A stretch of DNA of 64,000 nt, taken from the NCBI GenBank assembly GCA_965217175.1, contig OZ244251.1, positions 3,286,001 to 3,350,000 on the forward strand, given 5' to 3'. This document shows, in pieces, positions 54,336 to 61,718 of this stretch. The translations under genes and the position numbers were made by a program. This stretch comes from Bin87 sp965217175. Its GTDB lineage: Bacteria; Chloroflexota; Dehalococcoidia; Lucifugimonadales; UBA3495. The stretch's first letter is position 1, and the number at the start of each line of letters is the position of its first letter. The notes below the pieces were generated by a model. It made no database searches. It saw only the letters and a program-made list of their open reading frames with translations, and was not told the origin of the DNA.

Positions 54336-54946
54336 CGCGCCAACTCCAGCGCGCGCGCCAGGTCTTCGGGCCGATTGATGTTGAAAAAGCTCAGCAGATC
54401 CGGGTCGAACCTTCGCGCCTCGTCTTCCGGTACGTACTGAACCGAAACATCATCGTAAAATCCCGCGATTTTCAATTCTCCCTTTCGCAAACGTTCCTCG
54501 ATGGCTGGCATACAACGGCGGGAATACAGGGCGTGAGTAGGCTCCGGTCTGCCATCGATTACGGGAACTACGGCGTCCACGCCGGCGCGCAATTCTGCCA
54601 TGTGCGCCAACAATGGAGCGGACAGGAAGGGCATGTCGCAGGCGACCACCAGGCACCAGTCACTATGCGAAGCGTGCAGACCCGTATAAATGCCGCCCAA
54701 CGATCCGCAATCCGGAAACACGTCCACCGCGGTCCGGTGCGATGTATCCAATGGCAGGGCCAGCCCCCGCGCTGCATCCGCCACCACAACCACTACCTCG
54801 GTGGCGTCTACGGCGCTTTCAGCCAGCCGAATCGCCCGCCGTATGAGCGGTTCGCCCGCAATTGGCTCTACCGCTTTGTCCCGACCCAGGCGGCGGCTCT
54901 GGCCCCCGGCCAGGATAACGGCGGTGATTTCGGTCGATTGCAGCAT
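54332..54946 (-). CDS. mobA: Molybdenum cofactor guanylyltransferase MobA
   Basis: A 204-aa enzyme that adds GMP from GTP to molybdopterin, giving the dinucleotide form. The GTP motif AVILAGGQSRRLGRDKAVEP lies at residues 8-27. The Mg-binding VVACDMPFLSAPLL, GRPEPTHALYSRRCMPAIEE and a C-terminal DLLSFFNINRPEDLARALEL complete the family pattern. The start MLQSTEITAVIL is chosen over an upstream ATG at 55024 because it fits family length. The stop overlaps moaD. Confidence 0.92.
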   Translation of the reverse strand: MLQSTEITAVILAGGQSRRLGRDKAVEPIAGEPLIRRAIRLAESAVDATEVVVVVADAARGLALPLDTSHRTAVDVFPDCGSLGGIYTGLHASHSDWCLVVACDMPFLSAPLLAHMAELRAGVDAVVPVIDGRPEPTHALYSRRCMPAIEERLRKGELKIAGFYDDVSVQYVPEDEARRFDPDLLSFFNINRPEDLARALELAR

Positions 54947-55074
54947 GTTTCGTAGTTTGTATCGGTTCTGCCCAGTATAACTGATACTCCACGCGTTGGC
55001 CGAATCAGTCCGGTATTGTTGCATCCCCGTGATAACCTACGGTCAACTTCACAGTTGCCGCACAGGAGAAAGAG

Positions 55075-56202
55075 ATGCCACGGGCTGCATTCGTATATGA
55101 CGACAACATGAGCCAGCATGTGCTGCGCGCCGACCACCCCATGCGGCCCATTCGACTGCGCCACACTTACGAACTTCTCGAGGCATACGGCGCATTCGAC
55201 GGTGCTGATTCCTTGCTGGTCGCACCGTCCGCGGCTGACGAGTCCAGCGTCGGGGCTTTCCATTCCCGGGATTACATCTCGGCAGTACGTACATTCAGTC
55301 TGGGGTTGACCGGATTCCAACCCCAACGCTTTGGATTCGCCCAGGGCGGTGACAACCCAACCTACCCCGGCATGTATGAAGCAGCGATGCTAAGCACCGG
55401 CGCCACTCTGACCGCCGCCCGCATGGTCGCCGACGGAGAGGTATCAGCGGCGTTCAACATCAGCGGGGGCCTTCACCATGCCGCGGCACGCCAGGCCAGC
55501 GGATTCTGCGTTTTCAACGATCCGGTTGTCGCCATCAAGTACCTGTTGAACCGAGGTCTGCGGGTTGCATACGTCGACATCGACGCCCACCACGGCGATG
55601 GAGTTCAAAACGCTTTTTACGATGACTCACGCGTGCTGACCATCTCGATCCACGAGTCGGGCCAGTACCTGTTTCCGGGGACTGGGTTCGCGGGCGAAAC
55701 CGGCGACGGATCCGGCGTGGGCTATGCCGTGAACCTCCCCTTATATCCCTACACAGACGACGAAATTTACCTGGAAGCGTTTGAGGCCATCGTTCCGCCC
55801 CTGGTGCAGGCTTTTGCACCCGACGTGCTGTTGACTCAGCTTGGCATCGATTCCTACCACACCGACCCGCTGACCCATCTGCAGGTGACCAGCCGCGGAT
55901 TCGTCGCCGCAGTGGAACGATTGGGCAGCCTGGGGTATCCGTGGTTGGCTACCGGAGGCGGAGGGTATGATCTCAGCGCCGTCGCCAGATGCTGGACAAT
56001 GGCCTACGGTGTGATGTGTGGCGCCGAGTGGCCTGACCGCATACCCACCATGGCAGTTGAGCGGCTGGGACGCAACACATTGCGCGACACGGATGTGCCC
56101 GAAATACCGGGCCACGTTAGGGCAGACGCCAGGGCGTTGGCTGTTGACAGTGTGTCAGCCGTGCGCGACGCGGTTTTCCCGGTGCATGGCCTGACAACCT
56201 AA
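55075..56202 (+). CDS. Histone deacetylase/AcuC-family hydrolase
   Basis: A 375-aa Zn amidohydrolase of the arginase/deacetylase fold that removes acyl groups from protein lysines or polyamines. Active-site motifs: ISGGLHHAAARQASGFCVFN (His-His pair), RVAYVDIDAHHGDGVQNAFY (metal Asp/His), ISIHESGQYLFPGTG, QLGIDSYHTDPLTHLQV (metal Asp), and TGGGGYDLSAVARCW (Tyr). The start is the ATG after GGAGAAAGAG. It is divergent from mobA. AcuC acts on acetyl-CoA synthetase in other bacteria; that role is inference here. It converges on trmI with a four-base overlap. Confidence 0.92.
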   Translation: MPRAAFVYDDNMSQHVLRADHPMRPIRLRHTYELLEAYGAFDGADSLLVAPSAADESSVGAFHSRDYISAVRTFSLGLTGFQPQRFGFAQGGDNPTYPGMYEAAMLSTGATLTAARMVADGEVSAAFNISGGLHHAAARQASGFCVFNDPVVAIKYLLNRGLRVAYVDIDAHHGDGVQNAFYDDSRVLTISIHESGQYLFPGTGFAGETGDGSGVGYAVNLPLYPYTDDEIYLEAFEAIVPPLVQAFAPDVLLTQLGIDSYHTDPLTHLQVTSRGFVAAVERLGSLGYPWLATGGGGYDLSAVARCWTMAYGVMCGAEWPDRIPTMAVERLGRNTLRDTDVPEIPGHVRADARALAVDSVSAVRDAVFPVHGLTT

Positions 56203-57056
56203 CCGTCGGCTTCGGCCGGCTGGTCCTCCGTTGATTGTGGCCTGGAACGCGGCACGCACCTCACGGCCGTGGTGATGAACCCGCTGTGAGCAACCATCCG
56301 GTGCGCCGGCCGAACACTGCGACGAGTTACGTTCCAACCTCTCAGCAAAGTTTCAGCCGTTTCGACGCGGGCAAACCGTCCATCGGCGTTCAATGCCAGT
56401 ACCAGCTCCTGCACCTGGAGGATGGTCGGCAGGAACGACAACAATATGCCCCCGGTAATCAACGCCTCGGCGGCCACGTCCACTGCCTGCCACGGCTCCG
56501 GAAGATCCAGTATCACCCGATCAACCGCGGTCTCGGCGATGCCCTCGAATATATCCCCCACGGTCACCTGGTGGTTATCGGTATCAGGCACGATTGATGC
56601 TACGTTGGCCAGCGCCTTGGCCACCACTTCCGGGTTGATTTCATAAGAATGCACCCGTCCGTAGGGACCAACCGCCCTCAGCAACGCGGTGGTCAACGCT
56701 CCCGAGCCAAGCCCGGCTTCGACCACCGTAGCGCCCGGGAACAAGTCAGCCATCGACACAATGTTGCCCAGATCCTTCGCGTAGATGACCTGCGGCCCAC
56801 GGGGCATCAATCGGACGTAATCTCCCAGCGTCGGACGGATGCCCAGCAGAACGTGACCCCGGTTGGTTGTGTACCAGCCACCTACCGATTGACCAATAAC
56901 CTGATCGTTTGTCAGCTGCCCCAGATGACTATGGAAACTGCCGCCATCCGTAAGTGTGTGCTGGTAAGTACGACCCTTCCGGTCGATAAACAATGCCAGA
57001 TCACCCAAGGCAAACTGGCCGCGGTTTGGTGTGTTGATGGGAATCTCGTCGTGCAT
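56199..57056 (-). CDS. trmI: tRNA (adenine58-N1)-methyltransferase TrmI
   Basis: A 285-aa SAM methyltransferase for m1A58 of tRNA. The N-terminal beta domain shows ALFIDRKGRTYQHTLTDGGS and GQSVGGWYTTNRGHVLLGIR. The SAM domain has GATVVEAGLGSGALTTALLR, GRVHSYEINPEVVAKALANV, and VDRVILDLPEPWQAVDVAAE with the DLP catalytic motif. The C-terminal RRSVRPAHRMVAHSGFITTA matches family ends. The start is the ATG of MHDEIPINTP, divergent from the DUF2203 gene. Confidence 0.92.
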   Translation of the reverse strand: MHDEIPINTPNRGQFALGDLALFIDRKGRTYQHTLTDGGSFHSHLGQLTNDQVIGQSVGGWYTTNRGHVLLGIRPTLGDYVRLMPRGPQVIYAKDLGNIVSMADLFPGATVVEAGLGSGALTTALLRAVGPYGRVHSYEINPEVVAKALANVASIVPDTDNHQVTVGDIFEGIAETAVDRVILDLPEPWQAVDVAAEALITGGILLSFLPTILQVQELVLALNADGRFARVETAETLLRGWNVTRRSVRPAHRMVAHSGFITTAVRCVPRSRPQSTEDQPAEADG

Positions 57057-57138
57057 TGTTGGGAGTGTCCCGCCGTGTCGGCCAGGAGTCTGCAGCGACC
57101 CGTTGGCAACGAATAAGTTGGTGTATTATACAGTGGTT

Positions 57139-57537
57139 ATGCCTGAGCGGATTTTCAACCTGGATGATGCCAACGCGTTGGTACCCTGGTTGGAAGAGCG
57201 GTTCGCCGCGATGGCGCCGGTGCGAAGCCAGTTGGTTGAACGGCAAGAGCATCTGCTGGGTCTGCTGCGTCGGCGGCGCAGCAACGGGCACTCCAGCAGC
57301 GAGGAAGAAATCTCCGCTGCAGAAAACGAGGTGTCCCGTCTCACCCGCCAGATCCAGGAAGCTATAACCGAGATAACCAACGCCGGCATACTCGTACGAG
57401 ACATTGGCCGTGGCCTGGTCGATTTTCCTGCCCTGCGCGGCGGCGACACCGTGTACCTGTGTTGGCAGCGTGGGGAACCCTCCATTGAGTGGTGGCATCC
57501 CACCGACACCGGGTTCAGTAGCCGGCGTTCGCTGTAA
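57139..57537 (+). CDS. DUF2203-family protein
   Basis: A 132-aa protein: MPERIFNLDDANALVPWLEE, a helical middle with likely coiled coil (residues 55-95), LVRDIGRGLVDFPALRGGDT, and VYLCWQRGEPSIEWWHPTDT-GF. This is the complete DUF2203 signature, a family of unknown function. An upstream start at 57031 extends into the trmI promoter region and is less likely; the ATG at 57139 fits the family start. Confidence 0.88.
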   Translation: MPERIFNLDDANALVPWLEERFAAMAPVRSQLVERQEHLLGLLRRRRSNGHSSSEEEISAAENEVSRLTRQIQEAITEITNAGILVRDIGRGLVDFPALRGGDTVYLCWQRGEPSIEWWHPTDTGFSSRRSL

Positions 57538-57576
57538 CCCTGCCAGCAGGGTCGAGTGATCACCGTGGGGACGGCG

Positions 57577-58353
57577 TTATTGTTCCCCAGACTCGATTGA
57601 CGCTATCGCTGTTCGGATTTCATCGGCGTGGACGGCGTAGAAAGTTCCCACGACCAAACCACCGTCAGCCGAATGCCGAGCCGCCGCCCTTACCATCCCG
57701 ACCACCTCGCCTTGTCGGTTCAACACCGGGCCGCCGCTGTCACCCGGATCTATGGCAGCATCCATCTCCAGGTTCCTACCGTAGCTAGCGGCGCCAAAAT
57801 TGGTTATCTGAGACAAAATGCCGGCGTTCGCCTTTGGTGACCCTACTGTCCCCAGGCGCTTCACGCCGCTGCCCGAATAACCCAACGCGAGCAGGTCTTT
57901 GGCGATATCGTCGATCGTGGCGTTGCCCATCGGAAGCGGCATCGCCCTGGGGTCCAACGCGGCTTGGGCCGGATCGTACCGTAACAGTGCCACATCTCGA
58001 AGATGGTCGGAACCCACGACATCGGCCACAAAGGTCGGTGCAGTGGCCTGCCGTACGATAACCTGCCGCCGACCTTCGACCAGGTGGGCGACCGTTACGA
58101 TCAATCCCGGCTCCAGCAGCCAGCCGGTGCCGTGTTGACGATCACCGGGATCGACGTAAAACACCGATGGCCAAACCCCTCGGTACAGTGGATTCAGGTC
58201 GCCAACAGGTACGTCGGAATTTTTAACGGCAGCCTTTATCCCGTCTGCGATCCGTGTGGCAAGTTCTTCATCCGTTGGATTGCATCCGGCGGTCAGCAGG
58301 AGTGCGAGCGCTATCAATCCGGCCAGCGCGATCGATTTCTTGCCCCGGCGCAA
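57577..58353 (-). CDS. Trypsin-like serine protease lipoprotein (S1C/HtrA-type)
   Basis: A 258-aa secreted protease. The signal peptide ends in lipobox LTAGC (Cys24). The protease domain (about 65-250) has the catalytic His in LIVTVAHLVEG, the Asp in HLRDVALLRYDPAQAAL, and the Ser in DAAIDPGDSGGPVLNRQGEV. No PDZ domain follows, unlike most HtrA proteins. Lipidation would anchor it to the outer face of the membrane. It lies 40 bases from the convergent DUF2203 gene and just downstream of the aldehyde dehydrogenase on the same strand. Confidence 0.9.
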   Translation of the reverse strand: MRRGKKSIALAGLIALALLLTAGCNPTDEELATRIADGIKAAVKNSDVPVGDLNPLYRGVWPSVFYVDPGDRQHGTGWLLEPGLIVTVAHLVEGRRQVIVRQATAPTFVADVVGSDHLRDVALLRYDPAQAALDPRAMPLPMGNATIDDIAKDLLALGYSGSGVKRLGTVGSPKANAGILSQITNFGAASYGRNLEMDAAIDPGDSGGPVLNRQGEVVGMVRAAARHSADGGLVVGTFYAVHADEIRTAIASIESGEQ

Positions 58354-58358
58354 CCGTG

Positions 58359-59858
58359 TTAGATGAACCTGGCCTGCTCCCGAGGGGCGTCGGCGTAATC
58401 GATGTAGACGGTGATTACCTCACTGAAAAAATCTACCGCTTCCACTCCCTGTTCTCGTTGGCCCACCCCCGATGCCTTCAATCCGCCAAAGGGCAGGTGA
58501 ACCTCGCCACCGAGCGTTGGCGCGTTGACATGAACCATACCAGCGTCAACCGTGTTGATATATCGGAATGCCCGCGGTATGTCTCGGGTGTAAACCGAAG
58601 AAGAGAGGCCGAATTTTACGCTGTTGGATATCTCGACGGCGTGATCCAGGTCCCGCGCCCTGAACACGGTGAGCACCGGTCCGAATATCTCCTCGCGGGC
58701 AATACGCATCTCCGGCGACACGTCGGTGAAGATGGTGGGTTCCACGTACCAACCTTCGTCGTAAATGCCGCCCGACAGCGTGCGTCCTCCGTAGGCCAGC
58801 GTTGCCCCTTCTGAAGCCCCGGTCGCAATGTAGTCCGAAACGGTACGTTGTTGAGCCTCGCTGGACAACGGGCTTATATCAATACCGTCTTCCAGGCCAT
58901 CCCCAATTGTCAGCTTTGAGGCGCTATCGATCAGGCGGTTCATAAACTCATCGTAAACGCCATCTTCCACGATGACCCGGCTGGTTGCGGTGCACCGCTG
59001 CCCGGTGGACCCGAAAGCGCCCTGAACGATTCCGCCCAACGCTTTATCCAGGTCCGCATCCGCCAGCAGAATGACGGCGTTTTTGCCGCCCATCTCCGCC
59101 TGCACCTTTTTCAACAGCGACGCGCCCCGGGTGTACAACTCCGTACCGATTTCGGTACTGCCGGTGAAGGAGATACCCGAAACGTCGGGCGATTCCACGA
59201 GAGCGTTACCCACACTACCGCCTGGCCCCGTTATCAGGTTCAAAACACCGGGGGGCACTCCCGCCTCCTCGAACACCTCCACCAGTTTTACTGCAGACAA
59301 TGGTGTGGAGGAAGCCGGTTTGAAGACGATGGCGTTACCGCAGATGAGCGCCGGAGCCATTTTCCAGGCGGGTATCGCGATGGGGAAGTTCCAGGGAGTA
59401 ATGATGCCCACCACTCCCAGCGGTCGGCGAACGGTGTACGCAACGGTGTTGGGCAGTTCGGAGGGCGTAGTGTATCCGAACATGCGGCGACCCTCGCCCG
59501 CGGCATACTCCATGATGTTCATCGCCCGTTTCACTTCACCACGCGCGTCGGGCAATGGCTTGCCTTCCTCTTCGGTGATCGTGCGAGCGATTTCTTCCCC
59601 GCGGCGTGCCATGATTTCCAGCGCCTTGAAGAGCACCTGCGCACGCACCGGAGCCGGCGTGTCTGCCCACCCGGCTGCGGCGTCAGATGCCGCGGCAACC
59701 GCGCGAAGAGCATCCTCGGGGTTTGAAAGCTGGAAATGACCCAGGACGCGGTCCTTGTGTGCCGGATTGTAAACCGAGTATGTGTTGCCAGAATCGGAGG
59801 GTGTCCACTTTCCGCCGATAAAATTGTGGTAAGTGCGAACGTCTGTGCCGGTGGTCAT
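58359..59858 (-). CDS. NAD(P)-dependent aldehyde dehydrogenase
   Basis: A 499-aa ALDH-superfamily enzyme oxidising aldehydes to acids. It starts MTTGTDVRTYHNFIGGKWTP. The NAD-binding part has VVGIITPWNFPIAIPAWKMA, GNAIVFKPASSTPLSAVKLV and FTGSTEIGTELY. The catalytic Glu is in VQAEMGGKNAVILL and the Cys in FGSTGQRCTATSRVIV. EIFGPVLTVFRARDLDHAVE and FGGLKASGVGQREQGVEAVD complete it. The pattern is nearest to 2-oxoglutarate-semialdehyde dehydrogenase-type enzymes; the true substrate is unknown. The upstream in-frame extension to 59921 is unlikely. The protease gene follows by five bases. Confidence 0.93.
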   Translation of the reverse strand: MTTGTDVRTYHNFIGGKWTPSDSGNTYSVYNPAHKDRVLGHFQLSNPEDALRAVAAASDAAAGWADTPAPVRAQVLFKALEIMARRGEEIARTITEEEGKPLPDARGEVKRAMNIMEYAAGEGRRMFGYTTPSELPNTVAYTVRRPLGVVGIITPWNFPIAIPAWKMAPALICGNAIVFKPASSTPLSAVKLVEVFEEAGVPPGVLNLITGPGGSVGNALVESPDVSGISFTGSTEIGTELYTRGASLLKKVQAEMGGKNAVILLADADLDKALGGIVQGAFGSTGQRCTATSRVIVEDGVYDEFMNRLIDSASKLTIGDGLEDGIDISPLSSEAQQRTVSDYIATGASEGATLAYGGRTLSGGIYDEGWYVEPTIFTDVSPEMRIAREEIFGPVLTVFRARDLDHAVEISNSVKFGLSSSVYTRDIPRAFRYINTVDAGMVHVNAPTLGGEVHLPFGGLKASGVGQREQGVEAVDFFSEVITVYIDYADAPREQARFI

Positions 59859-60093
59859 CTCTGTCGATGCTCCTGGTTCAAGGGTTGTTCTACGACGATC
59901 CGGCCCGCGCAGCATGAGCAAAGCAGGTCCGATTTGTTCCGTAAGTTTGTTCGGTCGTACGGTAACATCGGGAAGGCTGGTCGGGCAAGTAGGCTGGCGG
60001 CCATCGATTCCGGTGGGTTAGAATCCGCAGTGCGCACGCCGTTGGCCGCGCCGATCAATCGACGTTGAAAGAATTCGACCAGGGGGGTCCATC

Positions 60094-60381
60094 ATGGCCG
60101 CTTACATTATCGCTACCATCGAAGTTACCGACCCGGAGCTCTTTGAGACTTATCGGGCGCAGGTTTCGCCAACCATCGACAAGCACGGCGGCAAGTATCT
60201 GGTGCGAGGAGGAGATGTCGAAGTGCTGGAAGGTGACCAGCCAGCCAGACGCACCGTTGTGTTGGAATTTGAGAGCCTGGAAAAAGCCCGCGGTTGGTAC
60301 TATTCCGAAGACTATGCCGGCCCGAAAGAATTGAGGATCAAGGCCACCGAGTCGAACGTGATGATAGTAAACGGAGTGTGA
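60094..60381 (+). CDS. DUF1330-family protein
   Basis: A 95-aa ferredoxin-like alpha/beta-barrel protein: AAYIIATIEVTDPELFETYR, PTIDKHGGKYLVRGGDVEVL and VLEFESLEKARGWYYSEDYA are the family's three conserved blocks. The function is unknown; members are dimeric small proteins. The ribosome site GGGGGG precedes the ATG. It ends before a strong hairpin shared with the convergent next gene. Confidence 0.9.
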   Translation: MAAYIIATIEVTDPELFETYRAQVSPTIDKHGGKYLVRGGDVEVLEGDQPARRTVVLEFESLEKARGWYYSEDYAGPKELRIKATESNVMIVNGV

Positions 60382-60451
60382 TGGGCTCCCCGTCTCAAGG
60401 CGCGATTTGGCCGTCCCATATACGAGGCCCAAGTTCCCTGTGCCGGAGACC

Positions 60452-60490
60452 ACGGGGAGGGGAACGACCTGTGGGGGTTCCCCTCCCCGT
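60452..60490. terminator. Bidirectional terminator hairpin
   Basis: Perfect 14-bp arms ACGGGGAGGGGAAC / GTTCCCCTCCCCGT with an 11-base loop sit between two convergent genes. The flank reads CAATT, so the T-run is minimal. Confidence 0.7.
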
Positions 60491-60519
60491 CAATTGGCGG
60501 ACAGCGGCGCGCCGGTGGA

Positions 60520-60969
60520 TTAAGCCTCGAAATCGACTCCTACTCCCACGATTTCCACCTGCATAGCCCGCACGTCGGGCGCCCCTGCGTCAAACGTGAC
60601 GCCGACCACCACGTTGATGCCGCGATTCACTTCCGGACCGCCGGGAATCTCAAATTTACTGTCCAGGTGATCGCCCTTTAATCCCAGGTCCTGATGCTCC
60701 GCGATAATCTTTTCGCCGTCGTATACCAGCACTTCGTGCACCTTGGCGTGAGAGCGCGCACGGAATGCCACCGACACCGATTCTGCCTTGGTGTGGTTGC
60801 CGTCATGGACGGTGGGCGTGGGTATGGCGAAATGCAGCCAGGTATTCTGGCCTTCGTTGCCCTCAATTCGCACGAACGGCCCGCAGTGGCGCACCGACGT
60901 AATGCGGTTCAAGTATTCTCCGGTCATGGCGGAGCCGTGTACCCAGGAAGTGAATTTTTGACCTGCCAT
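60520..60969 (-). CDS. Unknown beta-rich protein, 149 aa
   Basis: MAGQKFTSWVHGSAMTGEYL begins the frame at 60969, then TWLHFAIPTPTVHDGNHTKA, VSVAFRARSHAKVHEVLVYD, and GINVVVGVTFDAGAPDVRAM to the end. The alternating strands suggest a jelly-roll-like domain. It resembles a small family annotated only as DUF in some genomes. An upstream in-frame extension reaches 61233 but overlaps ogt and has no ribosome site. The ATG is preceded by GGAGGTTCTAACG. Confidence 0.75.
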   Translation of the reverse strand: MAGQKFTSWVHGSAMTGEYLNRITSVRHCGPFVRIEGNEGQNTWLHFAIPTPTVHDGNHTKAESVSVAFRARSHAKVHEVLVYDGEKIIAEHQDLGLKGDHLDSKFEIPGGPEVNRGINVVVGVTFDAGAPDVRAMQVEIVGVGVDFEA

Positions 60970-61034
60970 CGTTAGAACCTCCGGCCGAGAGAGCGATTGT
61001 CTGAATTTCTGGTCATTATAGCGTTGTTGACGAT

Positions 61035-61574
61035 TCAATGGGTTCTGGCCGGATCGCGTTCCATTTCCAGCAATCTGGTCTTGACATCGAGGCCACCGGC
61101 GCCGTAGCCGTGCAGGTTGCCACCACTGCCGATCACTCGGTGACAGGGAACAACCAGAACCAGGCGGTTTTTGGCCATGGCCTGCCCAGCTGCCCGGGCT
61201 GCCCTGGGACTGCCGGCGGCATTGGCCAGCCATTTATACGAGCGCGTCTCTCCCGGTGGAATGGTTCGGCATGCTTCCCATGCTGCCCCGTAAAACGCCG
61301 AAACTTCTTCCATATCCAGAGTAATTCGAGCCAGAGCGGCGTTGTCGCCACCGAAATAGTCGCCAAATGCGGTGAGTGATTCTGCAAACATCGCCGCATT
61401 TTCTTCGGCGATTTGCAGCTTGGCTCCCAATCCGTCCAGCGCTTCCCCGGGATCAGGCTGGAGGCTAACGCGCTGCAAGCCCCGCTCAGTGCCCAACAAA
61501 GCCAGCCAGCCCACCGGACACTTTTCCAGGTGGTAATAATAACGAGTCTGGGGAATGTCAATTTTGTTGCTCAT
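61035..61574 (-). CDS. ogt: Methylated-DNA--protein-cysteine methyltransferase
   Basis: A 179-aa suicide DNA-repair protein that takes alkyl groups from O6-alkylguanine onto its cysteine. The C-terminal domain has FYGAAWEACRTIPPGETRSY, the arginine finger region AARAAGQAMAKN, and the reactive Cys in LVVPCHRVIGSGGNLHGYGA. The N-terminal RNase H-like part is short (residues 1-75). The start MSNKIDIPQTRYYYHLEKCP is chosen over an ATG eight codons upstream. It is 65 bases upstream of the unknown gene on the same strand. Confidence 0.93.
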   Translation of the reverse strand: MSNKIDIPQTRYYYHLEKCPVGWLALLGTERGLQRVSLQPDPGEALDGLGAKLQIAEENAAMFAESLTAFGDYFGGDNAALARITLDMEEVSAFYGAAWEACRTIPPGETRSYKWLANAAGSPRAARAAGQAMAKNRLVLVVPCHRVIGSGGNLHGYGAGGLDVKTRLLEMERDPARTH

Positions 61575-61718
61575 TGGTAATGTACTCCAGTGTCCCACGC
61601 CAGCGCTCCGGCTGGTGTCCCGTTTATGCGATCCGGTATCTTACGCCCACCGGCCTCAATCCCGTCAACGGGTCGGTGTCACTGGCGCGCCGCGAACCAG
61701 GGCGACCCCCCAACAACT

